64,000 bases of DNA from Phallus indusiatus (lineage: Eukaryota; Basidiomycota; Agaricomycetes; Phallales; Phallaceae). Position numbers and translations under genes: made by a program. Positions 28,977 through 40,068 of the stretch are shown one piece after another. Position 1 is the first letter of the stretch, and each line of letters opens with the position of its first letter. Location: NCBI GenBank assembly GCA_027605045.1, contig JAQFWX010000004.1:1622683-1686682 (forward strand). The letters run 5' to 3'. The notes beneath the pieces were generated by a model. That model did not search any database. It worked only from the letters and a program-made list of their open reading frames with translations, and was not told the origin of the DNA.

Positions 28977-29133
28977 GTAAGTTCTCCGTAGGATATTTGG
29001 TTTCAGTTTCATTCGATAATATCATTCTGCTGTTGTTTTTGTATTTTTTCTCTACGTGTCTTTTTTGGATGGATTCTATGCCGTCCATGTGGATGTACCT
29101 GAAACGCTAAACTTCATTTTTGTTCTCTTATAG
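28977..29133 (+). other. 5'-leader intron of RPL5
   Basis: A GTAAGT donor follows AAAA at 28977, and a pyrimidine-rich TCTCTTATAG acceptor ends directly at the RPL5 ATG. The candidate intron is 157 nt, longer than most here. I looked for C/D-box snoRNA signals inside and saw none convincing. Confidence 0.55.
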
Positions 29134-30296
29134 ATGCCTTTCGTCAAGGTCATCAAAACAAGCGCATATTTCTCAAGATACCAGGTTAAATTCCGTCGCC
29201 GGAGAGAAGGCAAAACCGATTGTATGTTTAACTAGGAAGTCAAATGCGAGATAGGTATCAACTCATTCTTACAGACTACGCCCGCAAACGTCTTGTTGTA
29301 CAAGCCAAAAACAAATAGTAATAATAATCCTTCTCTATCCTTTTGATCTATGTGCTTATTATCTACATTAGCAATGCCCCTAAATATCGCCTCGTCGTCC
29401 GTTTCACAAACAAGCAGGTCATCTGCCAAATCGTCTACGCACGACTACAGGGTGATGTTGTTTTCTGTGCTGCAACCTCCCGCGAATTACCACGATATGG
29501 TATCAAACATGGGTTAACAAACTGGACAGCTGGTAAAACATCAAAGCACGTTTCTAACGCAATAATCTCATTTGAGTCTATATAGCCTATGCCACTGGTC
29601 TTCTTGTTGCCCGTCGTGCACTGACGAAACTTGGACTAGCTGACACTTATCAAGGAGTTACCGAGCCTGATGGTACTGTCTCAGTGACCGCCGCTTTAGA
29701 TGACGAAGACGCACCCCGACCTTTCAAGTGCTATCTTGATGTTGGTCTTCGTAAAACTTCCACTGGATCTCGTGTCTTTGGTGCCATGAAAGGCGCATCC
29801 GACGGAGGAATTTACGTTCCTCATTCCGAAAGGCGTCTCCCTGGGTATGACTCCGAGTCCAAACAATTAGACTCGGAAGTTCTCAAAAAGTATATTTTCG
29901 GTGGGCACGTTGCTGAATATATGGAGAGCTTAGAAGAAGAAGATGACGAAAGGTCAGGAGATTCTTTAGTCTTTAATTTCTGTTCATTTCACACTTATAC
30001 CTAACTTAACTGAATATAGATTCAAAAAACAATTTTCAACTTATCTCGCGGACGATGTTGGTTCTGAAGACATTGAAGAAATATACACAAACGCTTATGC
30101 TGCCATTCGAGAAGATCCTACATTTAAACCCACTGAGAAGACACAGGACTGGAAGGCGGAAGGCAAAAAATTCAAGGTTCAACCACTTACCAGGGAGCAA
30201 CGCAAGGAACGGATCCAAGCCAAGATTCAACAGTTCCAAGCGAACCAGGGAGATGCAATGGACGTGCAAGAAGAAGAGGAAGAGGAGGACGAGTAG
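29134..30296 (+). CDS. RPL5: 60S ribosomal protein L5 (uL18)
   Basis: Large-subunit protein that binds 5S rRNA as part of the 5S RNP. It starts [19 protein letters not shown] and contains [47 protein letters not shown], a Gly-rich segment ([19 protein letters not shown]) and an acidic C-terminus ending EEEEEDE. Introns join at DY|YARK, NK|YNAP, WTA|AYATG and ER|FKKQF, all in frame. Length is close to the usual ~300 residues. The ATG is immediately preceded by an intron acceptor, so the leader is spliced. Confidence 0.96.
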
Positions 30297-30682
30297 ATTT
30301 AGCATTATGTTTGATGATAATGATTTGTTCTATGTGCGGCCAATGGTCTCATGTAAAAAAAATACATATCTATGTGCACGCCTATGGCCTATGCAAATAA
30401 ATGCTTTTATGAGGAAGCACGTTATCACCCGCTCCTCGATCATTGTCCTCCTTCTCTAGTATAGTAGTTTGAATAATTCAACCGACTTCAGTAGGTAAAG
30501 AGTTTACATCAGAATCTGTCAAATTTGATTGCGCGGTAGTGCCATTCCACCGATGACCTGAGTTTTCTCCGCGCTTTAAGCTGAGTAGGATCAGCGATCA
30601 CGTTACAATAGAAGATTGGAAATAATTATAAAAGACTAGTATTTTAGCCGATGTAGCATTGATCTGCTTTCCCGAGACAGTG
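30297..30682. other. gene-free stretch RPL5 to unknown gene
   Basis: 386 bp of AT-rich sequence holding the RPL5 3' end and the promoter of the next gene. A short TATAAAAG-like element at about 30627 lies roughly 55 bp upstream of the next start codon. Nothing else recognisable. Confidence 0.4.
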
Positions 30683-33600
30683 ATGGCTGCTGCTCACTGT
30701 ATCTATACCGATGAAATGACCAGTCTCAAGCATGGTGTGTGCCTCATATTTTTCTCATCAAACCCGTTTTAAAAGAAAATCTCTTAGGCAGTCCCTTATG
30801 GGAGCCGAATTGCCGACCCCACGAAGTCAGCGTTGGAGACGTCGGATACATTAGGCAAGGTCGATTTTGTCGACTGTTTAATGTAACCTTGCCGCCAGAG
30901 GATGCTCGAAACGAGTTTGGAATTCCAGATGGATTTGAGCAACTCGTCCTTGATGAACGGGCCATGACCCATCGACGCTTACCTCCTGGTGCTCTCGTAT
31001 CTCGATTTGTTACTAATTCTGGTGCAGATATCCAATTCAATGGGTAAATCTAATCTTTTTGGCGTTCCTTCCTTTAATTCACATTCTGCCTTGTTCAACT
31101 CAGTTCGGTTTTGCAAGCCGGTGCGGTATGCAGTCTTGCCTTTTCCATGTCATGTTGAACGAACTCGCAATAAATATTATTGTCATTCAAAAATCTGTTA
31201 GGGCTTTAACTTTTCCTGCAAAAGAGATCGAGGCGCAGCACTCATTATAAACTCGGAAGCACTTCGTCGAGATTCGGAGCAGCTTGGAGCTTTCAAAAAG
31301 TATATGCTCAAGCACAGTAACTCTTGGCTATCATTTGCGAATGGCCCTCCGAACTTGCGGGATATAACTCTTCACGACCTTGTATTTGTTACTGGTGAGG
31401 AAAAAGACAATATCTTTCACGATAAAACTGTAATTAACCTAAATCGGTGATAGGACGCGATAATACAGCAGACTGGGCCGTCGCTGCGTTTTTTGATAAA
31501 GCGACTTCAGGTCAGGAGTCAGATAAGAGAACAAGGCTGCATTACTCAAGTATAATACTTAGGTGGTGTCTCGTTTCAAGCAGGTTATACACCTATGATG
31601 GGGGCTTCATTTTCAGTCTGGGGCAACTGGGCAGGGGTTAGGCAAGTATAAAAAAGGCTTAACAAAAACACTTCTCATCTTATCATGTTCAGGAGTATGT
31701 ATGCAAATTGTGGACCGCAAATTCAACGTACTGCCGCTGTCGGATCAAACATGTTCATTACCACAAGGGCCAGCAACTTGCCCGGACTCGCATGTGCAGC
31801 CGACTTGGAGCTGTATGATCAATGTATCTTTGTACGGGGTTTCAAAATCATGGACAGGAAAAGTCAAGTTTATGGAATGATGAAACTGAAAGTTTCTGCT
31901 AATTCTGATGGGTTCGATTGGATTAAAGCGCCCTTGTTTGAGTCGAAAACAACTTCTGGCACAAGACAAACGAGGGGTTTTTCTATCTCTACTCAAACCT
32001 CCGCTGGGATGTCCGAAAAAGACTCGCTTGACTTGATGTATATGGGTGAATCCGATGAGGTTTCACCGTCCGAGTATCTTTTGATGTATATTCTCCTTGT
32101 AAGTTTGCGAAAAATCTCTCATCGCAGTCATCCCTTATTTAATTAATGTCGCGCAGGTCTCTGAAGCCGAAGTGGCATTAATCCATGATAATGACATATC
32201 TGCAATTGTAAATGTGAGCGATAATTGACTATAGGAATCAAGGCGGAACTGGCTAACCAAAGGTTTTACATGCAGGCCTGTGCAGATTATACCACATTTA
32301 TTGAAGCACTTCGTGAAGTCTCTCCTAGGGTTGTTGTTGATTCTGACGGAGGTACATATTTGGGGAATCATTTACGCGTTGAAAGCAATTAACGAGTAGA
32401 AAGTGGGCAGCGTCTCAGTCGATGAAGGCAGGTCGGCCACGCCGCAGGACTATGAGGATCTAGGTAAGTTTATTTCAGCCAAAAAGGGGAACTACTATTA
32501 AGACAACTGGTCAGACCTAGAACAGATTCAGACGGACATCAACTCATCCCAAGCGCGATTGGTCTGTTTTTAAATGACACTCAAGCTGTACCAAAAGATC
32601 TGACGTTTTCGTACTCCAGGTGGAAGTAAGACGACAGTTATCTCTTCTCTCAGACACAAGTTCGGTTGCCAGTCGCGAAGACCCTTTTCGAATGACTTTG
32701 AAAAATCCATCTGTGAAATCCTTGAATGATCTGTCAAAGGTACTCGGGTACTCGTAAAGCGTTCTGTTCGCTAACAGTGATCATACATTTCACAGACTGA
32801 CGATCAAAGCGTTTCTTTGACACGTACTACGAGCTTAGGAGCATTCGAAAGGTTGGTGCTGAGCCTGTTTTTTATTATTATTATCATTGATTGACATTCT
32901 TTCTAAGTGACTCAGGACACAAAAAAGTGAACAAACCGCCCGTGAAGAAATCTCTGAGTCACGAGATTCAACGAACTGACGGGGGACTTGAGGGCAGGTT
33001 ACCTAAAACTGTCTCTGGAGGTCTACCCGCCCTAAAATCTGAGATTGATATCATGCGCAAAGAACGAATGATGGCACACTTGAACCGAAAGCAATTGCTT
33101 CAAGAACGCAGCGAATTACAACAGAAACTTAGAGGACTCCATGGGGCTCGTCGTGTAGCAATCGAGCGAGCTAAGTCGAAGGAAGAGGAGGAAATAGAAA
33201 AGAGAACAAGCGATCAGGCTTTGAAGGCTGAAATGATACGGAAGGAGAAGCAGATCAAGGAACTGCAGCAGCGATTAGAGGCCAGAGCGAGATTACTGGA
33301 ACGAGCTAGCGCACCCGCTTTTGAGGCGGAGAGACGAGGTTGTAACACGTTACTGGCGTATTTTTCTCCTATGGTTGTTCCACCTACAGACGTGCCCCCG
33401 ACGAAACCTAGCCCTTCTGCTGGTAAGGACAGTATGGGTGCGACTACACGATCGGGGAACGACAATAGTCCTGGTGCGGGATGGGTACCGTTACGAAATA
33501 AAAAGGAGAGAGAGGAAGAATTTTTTATTGGAGGGGGTAAAACAAGCAAAAAGTCAAGCTCAAAAGCCACTTCGAGTCCAGGTCAACAACGATCTCAGAA

Positions 33601-33802
33601 GAAGCTCACTATACCACTCACGATTATGACGCTCCTTGAGAGCAATGGAATTGCAACTCCCGCGACATTCAATGATGTACCTGATACCATTAACGAGATT
33701 CAGAGAAAGCTTCAGTGGTTAAACAGCCATGAGACGGAAGTAACAGCAAGTCATTTAGCGACGATGGAAGCATCTTTTCGAGCATTGCCTTTATTGACAT
33801 GA
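30683..33802 (+). CDS. agaricomycete-type unknown family domain plus coiled-coil tail
   Basis: Function unknown. The N-terminal ~450 residues resemble a hypothetical family I recall as abundant in mushroom-forming fungi: a VGDVGYIRQGRFCRLFN-type start, GFEQLVLDE, an FNFSCKRDRGAAL segment, DLVFVTGRDNTADWAVAAFF, WGNWAGV and DQCIFVRGFKI. Exons then run on in frame (DSDG|VGSVSVDEG, DLEQIQTDINSS) into a long charged coiled coil (MRKERMMAHLNRKQLLQERS, IRKEKQIKELQQRLEARARL), a Ser/Pro-rich linker and a short C-terminal region ending SFRALPLLT. No usable ATG separates the two halves, so I call one gene. Exon 2 ends QFNGG with a one-base problem at 31042-31044. A split into two genes remains possible. 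Confidence 0.6.
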
Positions 33803-33930
33803 TATATGCCCTCCAAAAAAATGTAAATATTATGTACGGGTGTATATACTGTAGATGTGGAGCAGCATTATGTCCGAATCCCTTTTCAAAGTCCGAACCT
33901 TAACTTGACCTAAACACCTTGCGTCAAGCC

Positions 33931-35335
33931 ATGACTGTGCAAGAGGATTCTGAAATTCAGCAAGAGCCTGTTCTTCCATCTACACGGCTAATTGAACTGG
34001 AGACTCTGTTAAGACAGCGAGATCAGGAGAATGAAAGACTGGGGGTGAGGTTCCTAATATATTTTGAGCTTGGAAGCTTGGCAGACTCATTCCGATACAC
34101 CCTTTGGGACTATTGCTGCTTGCTAGATCGAAGTTTCCGCATTACGCAAGTATTTGGACAACAAGCAAGCACCCGTTAATGTATCAGAGCGCGATTTCAC
34201 ACTGCCACCAGCGTTGATGTCGCTGGTGTTACCCTACCTCGTTGATCCACTGGAAAGCGAATTCAGTAGCCGGTTCAGTGGGAATTCCGTTACAATTGCG
34301 CTGACGCAACGAGCAAAACAGTTGCAAGAAGAAAACGACGAATTGTATGATTTACTAAAGCATGGAGAAACTGGGCGGTTGAAAGAAGAAGTAAGAGCCT
34401 TGCGACAGGTTGTGCGAAAGATGGAACGCGCTCTAACTGGTATGTTCATTCTTGAGATTCTCTCACCACCAATTCACACTGTTCCAAACAGAGTCTCACG
34501 GAATTATCACTTCTCTGTCGTACGTTCACCTTTCCTCAAAAAGACAAGGCCACGTTTATAGCCATACTAATATTCATTATTATCATGTGACAGAACTGAA
34601 TTAGACAAATGCTATGAAGTGCTAGCACACTCTGGGTTAAGCGATATTTCAGATAACTATGCGAATTCGAATAGCGGTGCGCGACGGCAAGCATCACGAG
34701 CGGGAACGCCAGGCAGTGGTGGTGGGACGAGCAATGCAAAGCCAATTCCCACAGGTCCACGAGCCCAGAAGCGACCAAGAACGACAGCTTCATCTGGGCG
34801 TGTTACGCCATCACCTCAACAAATAAATAGGGGACCAGGTGCGATCGGCCGAAGGTCGGTGTCTATATCTCCCGGACGGCGAAATGCAAATAGCGGAGGA
34901 AACGTTCCCATGAGCTCGTCAAGCGGGATAGGTCACCGTGCGGAAAAGGAAGAAGAAGAGAACCTGCTGCGACGAGAGCGCCGACCCAGTCCGGCAGATC
35001 GACGCGAACGAGATCGAGAGAGAGGGAGAGACTATCCTCCACGACCGGCTCGGGACTGGGATAGGGAACGGGACCGAGAACGGGATAGAGACAGGGACAG
35101 GGACAGGGATAGAGATAGAGATAGGGGTCCTCATCGACGAGGAGGGGGGTCAGGGGGAAACGGTGGTGGTGGTGGGCGGGAAGGAGACAGACGTGGAGGA
35201 GGAGGAGATCGCGTGGTGGCGCGTCGAGTTGGAGTGCGAATCCCGGCAGTAGTAGTGGCAGCAGTCGCGGTCTCGTGGAGAGACTGGGGCTGCAGAGCAA
35301 GTAGCGCAGGAATAACTGGAATGAGCATGTTGTAG
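33931..35335 (+). CDS. WTAP/Mum2-like coiled-coil protein
   Basis: Probably related to WTAP/Mum2, a coiled-coil scaffold of the mRNA m6A methyltransferase complex. Seen: MTVQEDSEIQQ start, a heptad region (LIELETLLRQRDQENERLG), a hydrophobic stretch (LPPALMSLVLPYLVD), then the WTAP-like block RAKQLQEENDELYDLLKHGE, VRALRQVVRKMERAL and ITSLSTELDKCYEVL. The C-terminal half is low-complexity: Ser/Gly/Arg-rich, then a long Arg-Asp/Arg-Glu repeat and Gly runs. The frame ending at 35335 finishes in an unlike-composition tail. The alternative frame, ending at 35304, reads Ser/Gly-rich then GLVERLGLQSK, so a one-base error in the G-rich run is likely. The family call rests on one block and is moderate. 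Confidence 0.55.
35050..35128 (+). repeat. hexanucleotide repeat coding Arg-Asp/Arg-Glu
   Basis: Imperfect tandem repeats of the type GGGACAGGGATAG encode an alternating Arg-Asp/Glu run inside the WTAP-like gene. Such RD/RE runs are typical of RNA-processing proteins and are prone to length change. Confidence 0.75.
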
Positions 35336-35440
35336 CCTTGTGCAGCCTCTGACAGCTTCTGGTAGTCGCGTAGCCTGGTCAACCTGGTAACCTGATATGA
35401 CGTCACTGTTTAAGGATGACGAATGACGATTATGGTTTAT

Positions 35441-35773
35441 TTATGACGATGACGTGGATGCAGATGACGTGGGCGTGGGTGTAGATGCAGATGACGACGA
35501 CGTGGATTTAGAAGTCGATCGGATGGCCTGGGACGATGAGCCCATAACAGTTGCTGGCCATTGGTAGCTTCGCAGTTTGATTGCAAATTCATCGCGGTCG
35601 ATCCACTGACTGGCGGGGTCAGGTGCGGGCATGGGCATAGGCATGGGCATTCTGCTTTGCGACAGGGAGTCCTGTTGCATACGAGACAGCAGACGGGGTG
35701 GTATCGGCGGCGGGGGCGGTGTTTTGGGAGGGAGAACGAGTCGACGACGTCCAGAAGTCTCAGAGTCGGGCAT
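35441..35773 (-). CDS. small low-complexity ORF (110 aa), possible gene
   Basis: Uninterrupted frame with a true ATG (MPDSETSGRRRLVLPPKTPP), a Pro-rich N-terminus, a Met-Pro repeat, a plausible folded core (SQWIDRDEFAIKLRSYQWP) and a Ser/Thr-rich tail. No family recognised. The Ser/Thr tail is the complement of an Asp-rich repeat, so part of the openness comes from repeat structure. It is convergent with the WTAP-like gene and lies between it and STE14. Confidence 0.35.
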   Translation of the reverse strand: MPDSETSGRRRLVLPPKTPPPPPIPPRLLSRMQQDSLSQSRMPMPMPMPAPDPASQWIDRDEFAIKLRSYQWPATVMGSSSQAIRSTSKSTSSSSASTPTPTSSASTSSS

Positions 35774-35854
35774 TGTTTGTTGGCAAAATGAAGAGAAGAG
35801 AAGAGGATGGGGGTGGTTTTATTTCAATATAATCCACAGACTTAGGACGTATAT

Positions 35855-35922
35855 ACATACATATATATATATATATATGTTGTTCGTCAACATGCGAGAG
35901 GGATATATATATATATATGTAA
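35855..35922. repeat. AT dinucleotide microsatellites
   Basis: Two (AT)n tracts, about 35859-35878 and 35904-35918, separated by unique sequence. They lie in the gap between the small ORF and STE14 and have no evident coding role. The rest of 35774-36029 is AT-rich with no gene signal. Confidence 0.85.
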
Positions 35923-36029
35923 TTATTTATACATCAGGCTATTATTTAGTCTTCTGCTATTATGGAAGATCTAAACGAACACCTGGCTGGTAACGGCAAC
36001 CGGTTAACTTGACCCCGCGATCTCTTATT

Positions 36030-37172
36030 TCAGGGTACAAACGGTATATATGTCCCAACACGTTTTCGATACGCGACATATTGCTCCCCGAAGAATCGTT
36101 CCAATGCGCGTTCTTCTCCTGATAACCATGATGGTGGTGATGATGATGATGATAATGATGATGATGAATAATGACGGGTTCCATGAGCAGTGATTCCACA
36201 AATATACATATACAACATTGCACTACTTACCACGGGTCCGATAGTAAAAGAACCTCCACAAAATGACCGCATAAACCCAAAACGAGAACAGGTTCTGAAG
36301 CACCAATTGTGTGCCTAACGCCCAATAGAAAAATCCCGTATATGATGGATGTCGGAAGTATCTTGAAATTAAAATTAGAAGCATGTAATTATGGTACGGT
36401 CAAAGTCACTTCAAGAATGCCCACCTGTATATACCATCCGTAACGAGGACATGACCCGGATCCTTGACGAATGCGACGGGATGCGAAAAATTGCTGGCTG
36501 CATGTATCATCGCCATTGACCGCAGTGCTTGTCCCACGACTGTCAATACGATTCCTGTGTTTTAGAAAACATCAACAGAATCAGAAGTTTGTTTTATTTT
36601 GTTTTATTTCTCAAAAGGAATTCAATTGCGTCACCAAGTGCCCTCCTCCCATCGCCGGTTATACCAGTAATATTATTAGAAAAAAAAGATTAGAATACTC
36701 TCTTACCTATTTCAGACACATATTGATATCGTTTCCACCCCGGAATAAGATACGACGTAAGCAGGTACTCGAGGATCGCCACTGTGTGTGCAATGTGATA
36801 ACTTTTTCCATTATTAAGAAGGAATGCTGCGTGATTCATTTCTCATAAGCCCGTACCAAATTGAAATAAGAAAGAAAAAAGGGAAATTGGTGAACCCGAC
36901 TCACAATCGACACTGCATTTGTCTCTGTTCCATCCCGCCGTTACCGCGAACTCTAACCAGTGGAATAGGCACCACGCCGACAAGAAGTATCCGAGTGGTA
37001 CCGCCCACCACGGGAACCCTATTCCCAACTTGCCACCCCAAAATGTCACCTGTCCAAACACAAACCCGCATCCGAGAAGGAACGAGATGAAAGAGGCCGC
37101 TAGTGGTGTATTGGGAATGTCCCCGTTCACTTTGAGTTTCGTTGGCTTTGTTTCCAAATTATCTGCTGGCAT
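36030..37172 (-). CDS. STE14: isoprenylcysteine carboxyl methyltransferase
   Basis: ER membrane enzyme that methylates the C-terminal prenylcysteine of CaaX proteins (Ras, mating pheromone precursors). It starts MPADNLETKPTK, with membrane segments around LAASFISFLLGCGFVFG, WWAVPLGYFLSAWCLFHW, YLLTSYLIPGW and IVLTVVGQALRSMAMI. The catalytic signature reads YRYFRHPSYTGFFYWALGTQ, and the C-terminus EERALERFFGEQYVAYRKRV matches the family cofactor-binding end; the stop is TGA at 36030-36032. About five introns; the last holds a CAT/ATG trinucleotide repeat. The family signature makes the call secure. Confidence 0.92.
36125..36175. repeat. (GAT)n/(CAT)n trinucleotide repeat within STE14 intron
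   Basis: A run of GATGATGAT units with interruptions lies inside the last intron of STE14 (minus strand). Read as protein it gives only a His run, and the intron borders are good, so it is non-coding. Confidence 0.7.
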
Positions 37173-37359
37173 ATGTAGATTATCGTTATAGATGATGTTT
37201 TTTTTTACGCAGGAGAGGAAAAGAGACCTTAGAGTGTGTGTGTTTCGCGCCTGACTTCGTTTTTGTAGTAAGTCATCATACGCGCCTCGAAAATAAAAAT
37301 AGAAATGAAAAGCCTATTGTCTGCCCTTTTCCGATTGGATTACATCAGTCCGCGAGCCA

Positions 37360-39989
37360 ATGATCACACAAACGGTCGTCCGACAACACCTCGAACGACT
37401 GTCCTCTCGTCTCTTGAACAAAAGCAAAAGGTATGTTCATTCACATGCACACGATATTAGGAATATAGCTCTGGTAGCCCATATTGGTATGTACTATTTC
37501 ACTGAGCCTAGGGATTGGATACTACAAACTTTAACTTTTTTTTTGTTTTAAGATTCCGGAAAAACAACATTAACGGAATCTATCCTACACAAATCTAATT
37601 ATCTCATATCTCCTGGTTCAGTCGATACAGGCAGTACTACCACAGATTTTCTTCCAGCGGAACGAGAACGCGGTATTACCATCCAGTCCGCCAGTATACC
37701 CGTCAAATGGAAACAGTACACCTATAATCTCATTGATACCCCCGGACATGCCGACTTCGGGATGGAGGTCGAGAGTGCTAGTCGTGTCGTCGACGGTGCT
37801 GTTGTTCTCCTTGATTCCGTGGAAGGCGTTGAAGCTCAAACTCGCGGAGTTTGGAGACAGCTCGACAGGTGTGAGGAACCTCTATTAGGAAAGAAAAGAT
37901 ACAGACATTTACATCAAACAATGACAGATACAATGTTCCGACGCGTTTACTCTTCCTGAATAAGTTGGACCGTCCCGGTGCATCGTTGCATCATTCCTAT
38001 ATGTCTGTTCTTGCCAACCGTTTGCACCCTCAACCAGTTATTTTAACGCTTCCTGTGTCATCTTTCGATCCTAAACACTACGAAACCGCAGAACCAGGTA
38101 TCGAAGGCATCGTTGACCTCGTCAAATGGGAGGTCTGGCAATTCAAACCTGACCTCTCCCAACCGGTCTGCACACCTTTACCCACAACAGCAATTCAAGA
38201 TTGGCCCCAAAAAATAGATTCAATTACACCATTCCCGCCTTCTCATCCGCTTATCCCTCACTTACCTCAAGCTAGAATACAACTTCTAGATAGCCTGAGT
38301 ATGCACTCAGAAGAACTTCTCGATCATTTGTTGTCGTTATCTTCCAATTCTTCCAATTCCTCCGCATATCTCTCTGTTCCCCCTCACATGATCCTTTCCG
38401 TATTACGAGAGGCGACTCTTCGCCAAGCCATCCTCCCGACACTATGCGGGTCTGCTCTTAAGCATGTCGGAACAGACATTTTATTGGACTACGTCGGACA
38501 TCTGCTGGCTGACCCTTTAGACGCTGCTACTACCGCTCAAATTGACACGTCCGATCAACAACAAGTCCAGTTGCTAGCCTGGAAAGTGACATGGGATAAA
38601 AGACTGGGTTGGATGACTTATGTGAGAGTATACTCAGGTATGAAAAAAAAAGAACCACCAACTTCACCCGCTTATCGTATTCTTTTTGAAACATTATTAT
38701 TAGGCACGTTAAAAAAAGGCATGACGCTTTTCAATGTCAATAGGGGCACGCGAGAACGTGTCTCTAAGCTGGTATTGATATATGCTTCCCAGCCTGAAGA
38801 AGTCGACGAGCTTCCATTCGGTTCAGTAGGCGTTCTATTGGGCTTGAAATCCGCCCATACTGGTGATACACTCGTTGCTGCTTTTCGATCTTCCTCTGCA
38901 CCTACTTCTCCTCATTCTCTCCGAGAAATTGCTATACCGCCTTCAGTCGTTTCTGCATCTGTTATCCCGAAATCCTATGCCGACATGCAAGCCGTGCAAG
39001 ATGCGCTCAATGCGCTAATACGCACCGATCCGTCTGCTTGGGTTGACGAACAAGAAGGCCAGTTATTATTGCATGGTTTAGGGGCACTTCATTTGGAAAT
39101 TCTGGAAGGCCGACTTAGAGACGAATGGGGTGCTCAATTTCAGCTTGGAAAACGGCGTGTGAGCTATCGTGAGGGCTATTCAGGATCGGAAATGGATGTT
39201 CAACGGAATCATGAAATGCAGGTTGGAGGACAGAAAGTTACGATATCGCTACATTTAACTATTCGCGCTGTCCAAGATCACGAAAAGGGCGACGAGTCGT
39301 GGAATGGGAATATCGTCGTTGATGATAAAGGGGTCTTGTTACCTTCTCCGGGACACAGCAGTCTCAAGTCTCATTCACACACTTTGTTAAGTTTTTTGGT
39401 GGAGGGGCTAAGCAACTCGCTATATAACTCGTATCACACAGGTTTACCTCGCACGTGCATTCACCTTACGGTCCATTCGTATACATTATCCGAAGGTGCA
39501 CCGGCCCATGCACTGGCTGCTGGTGTCGCCCACATTCTACGTCATCTGCTTAATGAAACCGGTATGGGACCGCTAATGGAGCCCTACATTCGACTACGGG
39601 TCGAAGTGGCCGAAGATTATATCGGTCCGGTGATCAAAGATATCTTGGAGCATCAGGGCGAAATCGTTGAATTGTCATCCCAGGCGGATATGGAAGGATC
39701 ATTGTCGTCATCAAAGGATCACAGCATGTTTCCTTATAGGCGCGATGGGCTATACGTCCCGCCAGAATGGCTCACGCCCACTTCAGATCCGAATAGAACA
39801 GATGACTCTCGCTTTCAAATGAAGAGATCGATATATGCTTCAGCTCCACTCAGTCAGATGTTAAATTATTCTGCCCGACTACGTGCTCTATCGGCGGGTA
39901 GTGGCCTTTTCGAAATGTCAACAGAGGGGTTCAGACCAGCGAGCGAGAGTAGAAAGCTGGAAATTCTGCGCGAGCTCGGTAGAGCTTGA
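37360..39989 (+). CDS. MEF2: mitochondrial elongation factor G-like 2 (ribosome recycling GTPase)
   Basis: Translational GTPase of the EF-G family. MEF2/GFM2 works with recycling factor to split mitochondrial ribosomes. The N-terminus is basic and Ser/Leu-rich (mitochondrial targeting). G motifs: AHIDSGKTT (interrupted by an intron after HI), the switch region [24 protein letters not shown] and NKLDRPGAS. Domains III-V follow in one long exon from 37965: [20 protein letters not shown] and [20 protein letters not shown]. It ends [10 protein letters not shown] at the TGA at 39987-39989. MEF2 is preferred over MEF1 because of the divergent domain II/III spacing and the tail with an acidic start; MEF1 is the alternative. 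Confidence 0.85.
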
Positions 39990-40068
39990 GGAAAAAAAAA
40001 CTTCACGGTTTTATCCCGTGGATCGTAACAATTAATGCTAATTAATTATTGTGTTTCAAGAATGTTCG

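Noticed and set aside
34863..35406. Minus-strand open frames of 91-145 codons over the WTAP-like gene
   Set aside because: They are complements of the Arg-Asp and Gly repeats; low complexity keeps several frames open.
36125..36175. His-rich protein segment from GAT/CAT repeats
   Set aside because: The repeat lies within the last STE14 intron, with a good donor and acceptor.
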